Shown here: piece by piece, positions 45,022 to 56,438 of the stretch
Layout: every line of letters begins with the position of its first letter
Position numbering within the stretch: the first letter of the stretch is position 1
DNA from: Phialocephala subalpina
Lineage: Eukaryota; Ascomycota; Leotiomycetes; Helotiales; Mollisiaceae
Assembly (NCBI GenBank): GCA_900073065.1
Contig: FJOG01000004.1
Coordinates: 83,446-141,937 of the forward strand
DNA: 58,492 nt
Direction of reading: 5' to 3'
The notes under the pieces: generated by a model
Database searches by the model: none
What the model saw: the letters and a program-made list of their open reading frames with translations, nothing else
Told to the model about the DNA's origin: nothing
Position numbers and translations under genes: made by a program

Positions 45022-45742
45022 TTAGTAGGAGAATGCTTCTTCCATGGTATGATGGACGGGGAGATGTTGGCTGGTGATCATCAAGTGGAGGACTTTGTTG
45101 TGTACTGAGATGTCGCTGTTGCTCCGTTCAAGCCAAAAATAAACTTGAAGTTTGTGTATGCTAAGTATTCGATCCTTCAGCAACATATTCAACGATTTAT
45201 TGTATGATTCAGGTGTCGAGTCTTTACGATTCCTTAAGCCTGCATAATACTCGGACGTCGCGACAATGACCAGAGGTTTCCAAGTGCTGATACTCGATCC
45301 TGTTTTCTCAGACTGGTGCCATGATGCTTCTGCACGAAACGCCTTTGGCTGATCTACCTCCACGTGACTGATTCCAAGCACGATGGCGTCCTCTTTATCG
45401 CCTTTGCGCTTTCGGTAGCGGGGTGGCTTTCGGATACAGATCCCTTTTTTACTTGGCTTCTCGATGTCTAGTCTGCCTGCTTGGATATCAGGCTCGGATA
45501 CTAGATCTGTAGCGAATATAGTTGATTCGTGCTCGTAGCTCGACGCTGTGGCTTCTGGCTTTGGGGCATTGCTGGATCTTGTGGCACGGTTGGGGTTTGG
45601 GAAGACTCTTGTGCTGGTCGCTGATTTTGTTGTCGACTTTGATACCCCTGGTAAATCTCAGTACAGATTTAATGGCCGTGGCGAGATCAATCTCACTGTG
45701 TGTGGTGCTCGAGCGGTTCGCTACGGGTGTCTTAGGAGGCAT
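45022..45742 (-). pseudogene. Hypothetical protein split between two frames
   Basis: A start at 45742 (MPPKTPVANRSSTTHSEIDL) gives one frame; a second frame, open from about 45655 to the stop at 45022, carries Ser/Thr/Pro-rich sequence and then KKGICIRKPPRYRKRKG, LGISHVEVDQPKAFRAEASW and STWKPLVIVATSEYYAGLRN. The two frames differ by one base near 45655, and no GT-AG intron joins them in phase. Either a one-base indel broke the gene or the assembly is wrong there. I do not recognise a family. It borders an AT-rich island. Confidence 0.45.
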
Positions 45743-46052
45743 TTTGACGAGGAGTCTGCGCAACGCGGGGTAGGAAGGAGGATGCAGCTGCGGCGTTGGA
45801 ACTCGAGATCGATGCACGATCGACAGGGATTTTCGAGTTCGCAACTGCTTCTTAAAGTATTCGCAATAACTTTCAAAATATGCACCGAGGGACCTTTGAG
45901 TCGTTTCTGGAGTGCTTTGTGGACAATGCTCATTCCTGGCGTTGAGCGGGTGACGCCAAATCATGGATGTCTCACAACCAACCACCAGACCCAACGAGAT
46001 GAGGTCTTGTCAATTAATTCGTATTCCTATCTAGATCCCCTTTCTAGGTCTC
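45743..46052. other. Short intergenic region
   Basis: 310 bases between the hypothetical gene and the stop of the DOMON-b561 gene. No supported gene; frames here overlap the putative upstream region of the hypothetical gene. Confidence 0.45.
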
Positions 46053-47559
46053 TCAAAGATCCTTCCCTGTTATTTTCTTGTCATCATCTCGTCCCTCATC
46101 ATCCAAATCATCCAACTCATCATCCACAATAAACGCATCCTGCTCCACACTCTCATACCTCACTCCCTCCCCAGGCATCGGCTTGTCCCTAACCACATCC
46201 AGGATGGTCTTTCCTTTACGCCAGAAATACCACATCGGAATCAGTACCGATAGCTGAATAATTACTCCTGCATACCACACAAACCACTTGAATGATTCGG
46301 ATCCTGCCAGCTTGAGGCCAAACCCCACATTCAAGTTTCCTACAAGCAATGCGGCACGACCGATCCACAGATGATAGTGAGAAACTGCTGTTCGTCGTCC
46401 GTGTTTAACGTAGTTGACGTGATGGAGGTAGCCTAGGAGACCTTGGACTATAATACTTGGTAGGATGGAGAGACCGATCCACTGGTGGTAGGTGTTGAAA
46501 TGTCCGCCGTGTTTGTATGACAGGTATATACCCATTAAGCAACCCAGGACAATCGCTGATCCAGCTACGGTTTGGATGACCCAGTGGAGCTTAAAGGCGA
46601 TAGCCATGCCGCTTCTGATGACGAGGACGCCGAATGTCAAGGCGAAGAATCCGAGTGCGAGGAGGAACCCATGGATAGAGACCAGACCAAGGAGGCTGTG
46701 TTTGTGGTGTTTCTTTGGTGCGGGATGGTCGTCTTCTGTCTCATGCTCATGCTCATGTTCATCGGCTTCAGTAGTAATTGGACCTCCAGGCGCAAGACCG
46801 GGTTCATCCACGCTGGGCTCCATGGAGATTCTCTGAGTCGAGACTTGAGCAAAGCCTTCTCCCGCATCAGAGTAGCTTGCTGCCATATTCAAGGTAGCAC
46901 GACCTGGAAACTATCAACACCAACACTCCCTCACGATACAAGCGGAACATACCTCTATCATCATGCCACTGGAGCTTCATATGCACATCATCAGAATGCG
47001 TTTGCTGCTGCCAATTCGTAGCCCAAATCCATGGCTGGGAAGATGAAGTGACATCCAACTCACTTCCCGGCAAATGCCAGCTCTCGCAATTATAACACAT
47101 AATCTGAGCATTGTGCAATCCATTCTCATCGATCCATGCCTTGGTCACGTGGATCTTGGCTTCCGTTTGGGTGTTTTGCGGCGGATTATGGTACTTGGTA
47201 GTTCTGACGCTGACCGTAATTCCTGTTTCCCCTTATCAATATTCAATTGCTCAATATCTGAAGAGATTTCGAGACATACGACCCTCCTCACCACCAGGAT
47301 ACATGACGAACATCAGTGCATTGTCCATTCCTTCTCCGATTCCAACAGCAGCCCATCCCGTGGCATCAACGACGAACTTCGCCGAGATATGAAGGCTCAA
47401 ATCATTCTTCTGCGTCGTACTGTTCTTCGACGACGCCACGGCGAAGCAAAGATCTGTCTTCTTTGGTTCGCTCACGCTGCAGAATTGCAATGGTGATGAA
47501 GCCGCGACCAACGAGTTGAGAAGCCATACCGACAAGAGTGGGAACCATGAGGTCTTCAT
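46053..47559 (-). CDS. DOMON-cytochrome b561 domain protein
   Basis: Three exons fit by phase: 47559-47280, 47222-46953 and 46903-46053 (introns 57 and 49 nt), giving 466 aa. An N-terminal signal peptide (MKTSWFPLLSVWLLNSLVAA) is followed by a DOMON domain (FVVDATGWAAVGIGEGMDNA, then VTKAWIDENGLHNAQIM), which binds haem in related proteins. After an acidic linker with a HEHEHETEDDH stretch comes the b561 domain, with about five or six membrane segments and conserved His in IHGFLLALGFF, KLHWVIQTVAG, YHQWIGLSIL and SHYHLWIGRAALL. The tail is acidic. Such proteins carry electrons across the plasma or vacuolar membrane and may act as ferric or lignocellulose-linked reductases. Confidence 0.9.
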
Positions 47560-48131
47560 CTTCGCACAATAACGGTTGTCAAGAGGACGGGAACAAAGAT
47601 CGAGATTCAGTCAAAGCTGAGAAGAGGTCGACTCCTGAAGAGGCTGGTGACACCAAACGGATTATTGTAAGACAGAAAAGGCGCGAGCTTCCCGATTGGG
47701 AAGAGGCGCAGACGGGATGACCTCTGCTTCGGATGCGGCTGACGTCAGACAACAGATCGGTGAATGCGCTGTCAACTACTACCATGCGCTTGAATTCCGA
47801 ATGAGCGACGAGTTGATCATCTAGAAGAAGACAATTTGTTGTTGGGAAGACAAGTTCGTGTCGTGAAAGTAAAGTTATTATCGATGGATTCGATATTCTC
47901 GATTAGGATTAGCGAGCCCCTATTGGGAAGGTGGCTGACGGCCAGGCGGTCGCTAAGGCATGACTAACCTTAATGCAGAAAGGACAAATATGCGAGAGCC
48001 TTGGGCTGAGCCTTGAGATCATATTGCGGTCAAACCAATGTCGAAGTCTCGCATTGAGCTCGTGGACTTGTGTTCCGTGAACAGCTTCAAAGTGGCTAAT
48101 TGTCATGCTGATGATCCCTTGATTTCAGTCA
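47560..48131. other. Intergenic region
   Basis: About 570 bases, including the promoter of the DOMON-b561 gene. No gene is recognised. Confidence 0.45.
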
Positions 48132-50500
48132 TCAAAACTTCCTACGAACATCTGAGTCCCAGGCGAAGATACTTTGCTCATCGTCAGACATGTGGAAGTA
48201 GTCTTCGTAGAGGGTGTTGAGGGGAGAGTATGATGGCGTGAGGGAGGGGGAGTCTTCCCCGCTAGCTTTGAGACAGTGGTCGAAGTTGGCGCGGTATGGA
48301 TACCCACAGGGTAGTGGTGGTTCTAAGGGAGAGGATGAGTGCGCACGTGCTAATAAGTCTTTGATGGAGCTGATCATGTTCGAGAGAATGGCACGATAGG
48401 ACGCGTGAACTGAAGAGATGCAGGTTGGACGTTAGAACTTTATTGGCACACTTCTCGGCATTGCGAATCACAGCATAACACTCATTCGCGGTTCGATGGA
48501 CTTTCGGTCCACGAGGCTCCAATAACATGGCTCTGCCTCTCAATATTTCTGAATGTTCGCCAGTCTTCAACGCCTCGGGACCAAAAAAATTAAGGGCGAT
48601 CAGAAAGCCACACGCATCCTATTGGAGACAACCCATCTGAGCAGCTAACCAGGAAGAATCCTCGCAGGACAATGACCCGTGGTTGAAGGTCATGCCTGAG
48701 CCTCTGCTCAGCGTGCTTCGGACTTTCTCGATTTCAGCATCGCCTTCACTCTCGACGAACGGCCTCATGATCTCCGCTACTCGCCTTGCAGTAACTTCGC
48801 CAACTGTAGGGTTAACGTAACGTTTAAGAGTCCCTTGTACTCCGTGGCCGTCATCCACAGAATAATTCCTGTTGCACTATGAAGCAGGCAGCGTCGATGC
48901 AAAGTAATGTAGTTGAAGTTCAGGAGAAGTAACTCTAGCACCAGGCTGGAAAGTCTGGCATTTAGACGCGGACGATGTTGTATAGTTACGCTGCTTGTAG
49001 TATTGAATGCCAGCAGTTAGCTATAATGAGACCATCTTCCTGCAAGGATAATTCTAGCCGAAACTTCTGTAGTCCACAAAGGACTGGATGCCGACGCATC
49101 GCATGGAAAGGCTCCGATTCATACTCCTTCAAGTAGCCTTTCAATTGGGGACTTTCTGATGCAGCAACCGCCACCCAGGCATCCCTTCTGTTGGGCAAAT
49201 CAGGATCGCTCAAGACTCAGAAGTCGATCTCGGATAATATCTCCCTTGCGAATCTAAGTTGCATGCGGTCTGGAGGAGAACTGTCCTCGAGATTGATCGG
49301 TGCATCAGGACCGTCAACAAAAATGATATGTTCCTTGAGATCCTGTCGAAGCTAGCGTCCAAGACACATAACCTCGTCATAGCATTTGTCTGAACGTTGA
49401 TCAAGAATGTAACGTACGTCAAGATGTTCCTGACATGCAAAACAAGCCATATAGGGATCTTGTCAGTCGTCATCATCTCCCCGAGTCCCCGCGATATCTC
49501 GTCCTCGGCAAAGTGCTTGTTGTTACCTGGCTGGTCAGACTCGTTTCTATCACAGAAGCAGAAGATCAACCCAGCAAGGAGCTCTCTGAAGACGAAATCC
49601 TCTCGAGCGTATTTGTCCTGGATCATGGAATCGTAGCCTGGAACCATATCAACATCCCCTTTATGTAGAGCATCTTGAAGAATGACATATGCAGTCGAAT
49701 TCACCCTGTCTTTCTTGTACAAGTTCTTCAGAAAGTCACTGATTCCTAAATAAACAAAATAGCATGTCCATTCGTAGTCTGGGAACAATTCGAGTTGCCT
49801 CCCTGGAAGTGGGGATTCGAACCCCCCCGCGCTCTTCACGCTATCGTTCATACATCTTTACCAGCACGTAGTCGCATTCGGAATCCGAGATTCCCTCCAA
49901 CAGGAAAATATGACAAATTGAGATGAAGTCCTCGAGTCGATCTCTTGGGGGCAGCCTGGACATTAACTCCCGTTCTGCCCACTGGACAGATCGAAAGCGG
50001 TATTTGTGACTACAGAGACAGCACTAAGACTTAGCAGGCAATGGCATAATCACACTAGCGCTCTCGGAGGAACTCTCGAATTGAATTGAAGTCTGCAAAT
50101 GATGAGCGTGTATGCCAGTCAAATGTGCATCGCAAATTTACCTTGGAAAAGGCACCATACTATAAAATCTACCTCGGAATCTTCGACTGCGAGCGTGTAC
50201 TGCTGCGCTGTTTCCTCGCCTGGAGCTTCTTTCCTTTGCAGAGAGCCTGCTCTGTTTAGCAGGCCTTTTGCCCTTCTTTTTCTTCTTCCCTTTCGATCTC
50301 GTTGGCCGTCTGGCCCCAATGGCGTCAGTCTCATCTCTATCATCGTCGTCTTCTTGGACAGTGGAATCCTCCAGCCTAAGCGTCATAAAAACATTTTGGA
50401 TGTTGTCTTTCAACTGGACTCTGGCTGAAAGTACTCCTCAAGCTTTTCAATCGGAAGTATACTAATACTAGGTCGCAGATTAATACCCCGAATATCCACG
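48132..50500 (-). pseudogene. Degenerate DUF6604-like gene
   Basis: Pieces in changing frames follow the order of the fungal DUF6604 family. From the right: DNIQNVFMTLRLED; a Lys/Arg-rich linker; YTLAVEDSEVDFIVWCLFQ, an intron, DFNSIREFLRER followed by TAG; AERELMSRLPPRDRLEDFIS; an open frame at 49210-49851 containing DKIPIWLVLHVRNIL; HPVLCGLQKFRLELSLQED and LYNIVRV; then FNYITLHRRC. Several stops and frame shifts lie between them. The family is fungus-specific and of unknown function. The assignment rests on remembered family patterns rather than a search, and the left limit is uncertain. Confidence 0.45.
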
Positions 50501-50659
50501 ATGCCTTTCATAGCCTTCTATTCCACATATGCCCAAGGACGCATATTCTAGTTGGTGGTCCACCTCAAAAAGCCCTCCTCAGCTCTCGCTCTTAGCGATA
50601 CGATGCTCTCCCGTGTCAAGGTCCTCTGCCAACGATCCTGATATCTTCGTTAATCTCCA

Positions 50660-51489
50660 TACCCCGGTATTGATGTCACTAGCTGCTGGAAGAAAATGTG
50701 CCAAACTCTCGGATCACACTTGCCAAAGAAGACCTGTCCGGTTAGTTGTCCAACTGTGGGTGTGGATGGGGAACCCTGTTACTTCTACTTCGAGCATTGG
50801 CAGATTGGGGACGGCATGGTTCGACTGCGGTGTTTCAATCACTGGCTTCACGAAGACTGTGTCTCCAAGTCTGTTCTCAACGGCCGTTGTCCCACTTGTG
50901 GAATTTGGCTTGCCTCATGGGAGATGTTCTAAAAGTTAGGGAGCTTCTGGACTCCTTTACATTCCGCAGTGCTAGGTGAGCACGAAGAGGTCGTCAAGGA
51001 GCTGCTTGACCATGGAGTCAACACATCTACCGTTGATTATAAGGGGCAGACGGCGCTATATCTTACTGCACAGTGCTATTTTCCGAACATTGTCCAACTT
51101 CTTTTAGAAAAAGGGGCAGATATTGATGCTTGAGATGGTGAAAGTATAACTCTACTTCACATGGCATACCAAAGCGGCGTTACGGAGATGGTAGACAGCT
51201 TGCTCGGGAAGGTTGCCAAAAGAGACGCCAAGGCTAAACACGGCATACCCCCAGAGATGTTTCATCCTTTGAGCGGGTATTCGGAATCGTTGAGGCTTGG
51301 GATAGGTTCATCTTGTTCGAGGATGCGGATTTGGAGGTGGGAAACAGGGTTACCGTGGGAGAGTTTGATGTTATTAGAGAAGACTGGATGTGGAGGGCGC
51401 TTGACGTAATGATTCTGATGGGAGAGATGCATTCTGGTGTGCCTATACTACGGTTGCCCGTGAACGACTCCAAATTTAACCTCTTATAA
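50660..51489 (+). pseudogene. RING-like/ankyrin gene remnant
   Basis: The frame at 50696-50932 has a RING-like pattern: CPVSCPTVGVDGEPCYF, then LRCFNHWLHEDCVSKS and GRCPTCGIW. After a frame change, ankyrin units follow (PLHSAVLGEHEEVVKELLDHG; TALYLTAQ; IVQLLLEKGADIDA) with an in-frame TGA at 51132-51134, and then LLHMAYQSGVTEMVDSLLG. A further frame from about 51278 gives an uninterrupted C-terminal piece (VEAWDRFILFEDADLEVGN) to a stop at about 51489. An intron may explain part of the frame changes, but not the TGA. It borders an AT-rich island on its right. Confidence 0.55.
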
Positions 51490-52180
51490 CCTCAACTAAC
51501 TTTTCTGCAATTCTATACAAAACTTATAAAGTACTAGAAGAGTATAAGAGCCAGAATAAATTAGATTTGAAATTATATAAGAACTTTAATTTTTAATATA
51601 TATATAATTTTATAAATAAAGTTTTTATTATTATAATTTTTATTTTATTAATTAATATATATTTTTATAATTAATTCTAATAAATAATTTTTTTTAATTT
51701 ATAATTTGTTTCTCAAATATATAAAAAATCTTTATTCAAATATTATTTATTATATTTTATTTAATATTATTATAATAAAAAATATTATAATAATAATAAT
51801 AATTTTATTAATTTTAAAATAAAATTATTAATAGAAATTCTTATATAATATATATTTGAAATTATTAGAAATTTTTTAAATTTCTTTTATTAATATTTAA
51901 AAAAGTTATTTATAAATTATATAAAAATTAAAATTTCGAGTTTCGAAATATAATTATTTAATATATATAAATAAAACTAAAAATTAATTTCGTAATTTTA
52001 TTAAATTTTATATTAATAATTTATTTTTTAATTTTATATAATTTTATAAATTTTCAATAAAATTACAAAAAGGATAAAATTCGTTATTTTAATATGAATA
52101 ATAATCGAATTTAAAGAATAATTAAAGTTTAGAAAAAAGAAAAAAGAATTTATATTATAATTTTTAAATAAATAATTATA
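51490..52180. repeat. AT-rich island, RIP-degraded duplicate
   Basis: Almost pure A/T. Its left part (51518 to about 51800) aligns with 57035 to about 57383, the 3' flank and last codons of the membrane-protein gene. Nearly every difference is C to T or G to A in this copy, plus a few indels. Beyond 51800 I could not align it. Confidence 0.8.
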
Positions 52181-52407
52181 CTTTTGAGAGTCTTGAACTC
52201 AGCTTTACCAAGGGTAAAAGGCCAATACGAAAGATAGAACTGGTTTAATTATGGGGTCGAATGTGCTAGAAGTAGATGCCAAGGGTATAATTATTTATCC
52301 AAAGACCATAATAATACTTAGTCATGTGTTCCCTCAAAGTATAATTTGGCCCAAGAACTCTTAACAGCTGTAATATTTTCTTATACTTATTATCCAAAGC
52401 TGTTTTA

Positions 52408-53141
52408 TTAGTTTTCTATTACTTTTACATTATCCTCATCATTTATCTTTAGGTGCTCTGTCGCATACTGTGAACACGTGAAATCAGCCGTTCTTGTAGC
52501 GATGTTCACCGGGAACGATACGTGCTCATGCACCCATTTCCACTTCCCGCCTCTCTTCCTTAGGTTCGATGTGATGCGGAACGTGAAGTCAAAGTCGTTT
52601 CCATCCGTCGATGTGCCCCAATAATGCTAAGATTTACATTTAGCAACTCGGTTCAAGTCAGTGTCAGACTTTTTCCGTCTTACCTGTTCCATAGTAACGT
52701 AGCCGAAATCTTTTGCCACTGCGATGATTTCCATTTCTCTATATGCGATCTGGGACTTTGCAAAGTAGGCTAGATAATTTGTTAGCTTCGAGAGGCATAG
52801 AGATAAGGGGCTCAGAGGTACTAACGCCCGATGATATCAAAATGGTCATCGAAACCGCCACCTTCATCAAGGTCTTAGCTCACGTCCATTGCATTCAAGC
52901 AGAAGGGAAAAGGCCACAAACGGGGAATCAACCCCATCAAGTCATAATACATGACATCAGGTACATCATAAAACTCCTTCCCTTCGTTGGGATGCGTCGA
53001 GAAGCGATGATTATTAAATAGCTGCCAATTCACATAGTGCTGGAAGATCTCCTCCTCCTCTCTCAACAAGTCTGGTGAATGTAGATGACTTAATGGATAC
53101 GACAATGTATCATGCAGTGCTTGAGGTGTGGTTAAGTCTCC
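52408..53141 (-). CDS. SnoaL-like (NTF2-fold) protein, 5' end unresolved
   Basis: Four exons are read: 53141-52922, 52861-52826, 52769-52684 and 52626-52408, with introns of 60, 56 and 57 nt. The spliced product reads REEEEIFQHYVNWQLFNNH, DVPDVMYYDLMGLIPR, GFDDHFDIIGPYFAKSQIAY, FGYVTMEQHYWGT and KWKWVHEHVSFPVNIATRT, a pattern typical of SnoaL/DUF4440-type NTF2-fold proteins of about 150-190 aa. An acceptor-like CTAG precedes 53141, so the start codon lies in an upstream exon that I could not place. SnoaL-like proteins often act as isomerases or cyclases in specialised metabolism; the nearby P450 fits that, but it could also be a stand-alone enzyme. Confidence 0.6.
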
Positions 53142-54185
53142 CTAGACATCGAAGATTTCAGCATTTACTGTTGTCCCGTAGACCTAGAAACAAGCGACGA
53201 ACCTCTGCATGCCATGCTCCTTTAGTTTTCATTTTGATTTCTGCAGTTCGGTGACGAGTTTAATCGCGATTCTTGGGATAGGAAGATTAGAAGATTAGAA
53301 GATTACGAGGCAAGGAACTTATTACCGTTAAATAGGGTAACTTTTGATGAAAAGTCGTCGGACTTAGTTGACAAACCCTGAGTGACTTCCGAGCCGGTTC
53401 GGTCCGGACTTCTCATCTGCTCCGGCGGTCGAAAGGAGCAATTCTTCCGAGCAAGTTCGGTCCGGCATTCTCATCTGCTTCGGCGGTCGAAAGGAGCAGT
53501 TCTTCCGAGCAAGTTCGGTCCGGAATTCTCATCTGCTCCGGCGATCGAAAGGAGCAATTCCTCCGACGCAAGGCTCCCACAAGACATTATGCAACTCAGT
53601 AGTTGAAACATCGCAGCACGTGCGCCGTTTTCAACTCTCAAAGCCAATGCCATTCAATATCTAGAAGCACAGGATCGGCTGGAGCCTCTCGATCAAGTCC
53701 TCGGGATCAAGATCGACTCCAATATTGTTTCCCACAAACTCATTCAATACTATCAGGGCCTTGCTGCAGCCTCCGCTTCCGCCAACGGACAATTATCTAA
53801 CTTTTCTCGATTTTTGTGCTAACGAAATATGTTGGATCCATGGTTAGCCCCTCAGATCGGACAAATGTTGAAACCCTGACTGAGTATCACATGATCGTTT
53901 CCATTTTCGCCATTCAAAATGATGCTCGGGCGAGCGAACAAGTCTAATACCGAATTCTCATCTTCCTCTTCCATATGCAGCTGCGCAGAAAGTAATTATC
54001 TTATCGTCACATCCGGATCCGAATATTCTAAAAGCTCGCAATTCCAGAGTCCGAATTTCAATCATAGCCCTCCCTAGTGTGCAGAATAGTTATCGCATTT
54101 GCAGAAATATCTATCTCCACTAAACTTTACTCAACTTGATTATTGTTCAAGGTTCACCCGCCTTTTATCCTCACAGTAAAACAAC
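53142..54185. other. Intergenic region with tandem repeats
   Basis: About 1 kb between the SnoaL-like gene and the P450 start. It holds a short array of the 8-mer GAAGATTA (three copies, 53282-53305) and the 58-bp array annotated separately. No supported gene. The right end should contain the P450 promoter. Confidence 0.5.
53397..53570. repeat. 58-bp tandem repeat, three copies, hairpin-capable
   Basis: Units begin at 53397, 53455 and 53513 with few differences. Each contains TGCTCC...GGAGCA arms around an 11-base loop (one arm mismatch in unit 2). The GC-rich units stand out from nearby AT-rich sequence. Confidence 0.85.
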
Positions 54186-56438
54186 ATGGGGTTCTCTGCA
54201 GCTCTATTTGGTGTGTTGCTGGTAGTTATATTTATAATCATTTCCCGCAGGTCAGAGATCATTGGAATGAGGCCGAAAGACTATCCACCTGGTAAGGGGC
54301 TTCCATTCTCTTTTCTGGCATATATGTGCTTACTATAGAGTGAATGTAGGGCCCTGGACCTTACCTTTGATCGGGAACCTACATCAGATGCCCAGCTCCG
54401 ACTTCCATCTTCAGCTGCAGAAATGGGCACAGAAATGTATATTAGGCCTGCTCTGAACTATTATTTTACGACGCTAATGAACCAACTATATAGATGGTCC
54501 GATTTTTTCCCTTAAACTAGGCAGTCAGACGCTAGTTGTCCTAAGTGGTCCCGATGGTGTTAAAGATCTCCTTGACAAGAGGAGCAACGTCTACTCTGGA
54601 CGGCCGGCTGTCTTCATTCGAGAGTTTGGCGATGATCTGAATATCCTGATGAGAACGTGAGAGCCACCATGCCTGCTGCAGCGGAAGGCCGAAAAGTATT
54701 AATAAATTTTTTCTAGAAATGATGAAACATGGAGACGGCAGAGAAAGATGTACCATGTTCAATTAAATGTCAACGTTGCCGACAAATACATTCCTTACCA
54801 GGTATGGAAAAACTGTTACCCCTCATCCAAATTTGTTGAATTGGCTGGATTAACTTCCGGTAGGATTTCGAGAGTAAAGAACTACTTTGGGATCTTTTGA
54901 TGTCTCCCGAAAACTTCAATTTGCATCTGAAAAGATTCACAACGAGCTTGGCATCAACAATGGCTTACGGATGGCGAACAACTTCTGTCGATCTACCGCA
55001 GGTCAAATCTTTATTTGAGGCAATAATAGATACCCTACTCCCTAACTTCTCAGACACACTTCTAATATACATGAACAGTGGATCGAAGGGTATGCGGTCG
55101 CCGCTAGTCAGATGCAGATCATGGACTGGTATCCCATCTTGCGACCTATATTTCGACGATTGCCATCCAAAATCAGTGGAATTCAGGATGAGATTATACG
55201 TCTCAAAAATATCGAGGAACACCTTTGGTTCAGCCTCATGCAGGATGCGCAGGATAGGATGAAGGAAGGGGAGATGAATGAAAGTAGGACTCTCTCACTT
55301 GCAGTCTCACTGTCTCGGTCAACCATTCTAAAATGAAAGATGTATTTGAGCTAATCCTAAGCAGGTTTTTGCCGTGACATGTTGCTGGAGAATATGTCGG
55401 AAGGAAAAGATCAGCTCACACCAAAGGAGATTGCATTCAACGCTGGCCACGCATGGGCTGGCGCGACGTACGTACTCCACCGGGTGAGTTCTTTAGAAGT
55501 TTCTTCGCTGATAGCTTCGTTAGTGATACTACTTACAACACTCTTCAAGGATTTCTCAAGGTGGATACTTCCTAGTCCCTGAAGCTACATCGTAACGTTC
55601 TAACGGCCGTATAGGCTATGATTCTATTCCCGGACGTCCAAAGAGAAGCACAAAAAGAGATAGATTCTGTGGTTGGCAAGGACAGGCTTCCAGAATGGAC
55701 CGACTTAGCAAACCTACCATATGTCCAGAGCTGTGTAAAGGAAACACTTCGTTGTAAGTAAGACATCTCCGTACTCGTGTCACTTTTAACATCGAAGTAA
55801 GGGTCGCCAACCACAATTACTGGCGGGATGCCTCATTGTGTAGCAAAAGATGACATATATATGGGCTATCGTATTCCCGCAGGCGCTTCTATTCTGCAAA
55901 ACGTAATTTGGCCCTTGCTGTGAAGCTTTCGGACAAAGTGCTAAAGCTTGGCTACAGGTATGGACGCTCAACAGTCGAGTGCGAACTCCCCGAGAATTTG
56001 ATCCCACACGCCATTTTGAAGATCGTCTGTCCTCTCAGGAGTCAGCAGTCCAGGCGGACTCCAACAAACGGGACCATTTCACTTTTGGTGCCGGACGTCG
56101 TATATGCCCGGGACTCCACGTTGCCGACAGGAGTCTATTCATAACTATATCTCGACTGCTTTGGGCTTTTGACATCACGCCTGAAATGGATGCGTCTGGG
56201 CAACCAGTGCCAATTGAAAGAGATGCCATTACTCCGGGCTTTATTGTTGCACCGATGCCCTACAAGTAAGATATTAGTGCTTGCGGCCTATTCATATCTC
56301 AGACACTTACAATTTTTTCTCAGATGCACGATCCGGCCGCGAGACGAAATGCGAGCTAAAATTATCGACAGTATCTGGAAGTCGGCATCTGAGAGTCTCG
56401 ATGAAAATGATAATTATAATGGCCATTTGCATAGGTAG
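54186..56438 (+). CDS. Cytochrome P450 monooxygenase
   Basis: Twelve exons: 54186-54291, 54350-54436, 54494-54656, 54717-54801, 54864-55019, 55079-55283, 55365-55467, 55524-55560, 55615-55753, 55802-55902, 55958-56265, 56324-56438; phases agree and give 534 aa. An N-terminal membrane anchor ([14 protein letters not shown]) precedes [14 protein letters not shown]. The I-helix reads [14 protein letters not shown] across two introns, the ExxR is KETLR, the PERF-like region is REFDPTRHF, and the haem loop is [10 protein letters not shown]. The C-terminus KCTIRPRDE is usual for this fungal P450 group, in which O-methylsterigmatocystin oxidoreductase-like names are common. Intron 5 (55020-55078) begins with GC, not GT; an alternative GT donor at 55002 would remove VKSLFE. 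The endoplasmic reticulum is the expected site. The substrate is unknown. Confidence 0.9.

Noticed and set aside
49800..49860. tRNA-like T-arm on the minus strand (GGGGGTTCGAATCCCC)
   Set aside because: The 7-base partner of the following 3' acceptor-like strand is absent about 70 bases upstream, and no D or anticodon arm can be drawn. It lies within the DUF6604-like remnant.
52875..52885. In-frame stop in the SnoaL-like gene
   Set aside because: A 60-nt intron (52862-52921) with a usable donor, branch site and acceptor removes it and joins two conserved segments in phase.
53397..53570. CRISPR-like array
   Set aside because: The whole 58-bp unit repeats with no unique spacers, and the genome is eukaryotic. 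It is a tandem repeat.
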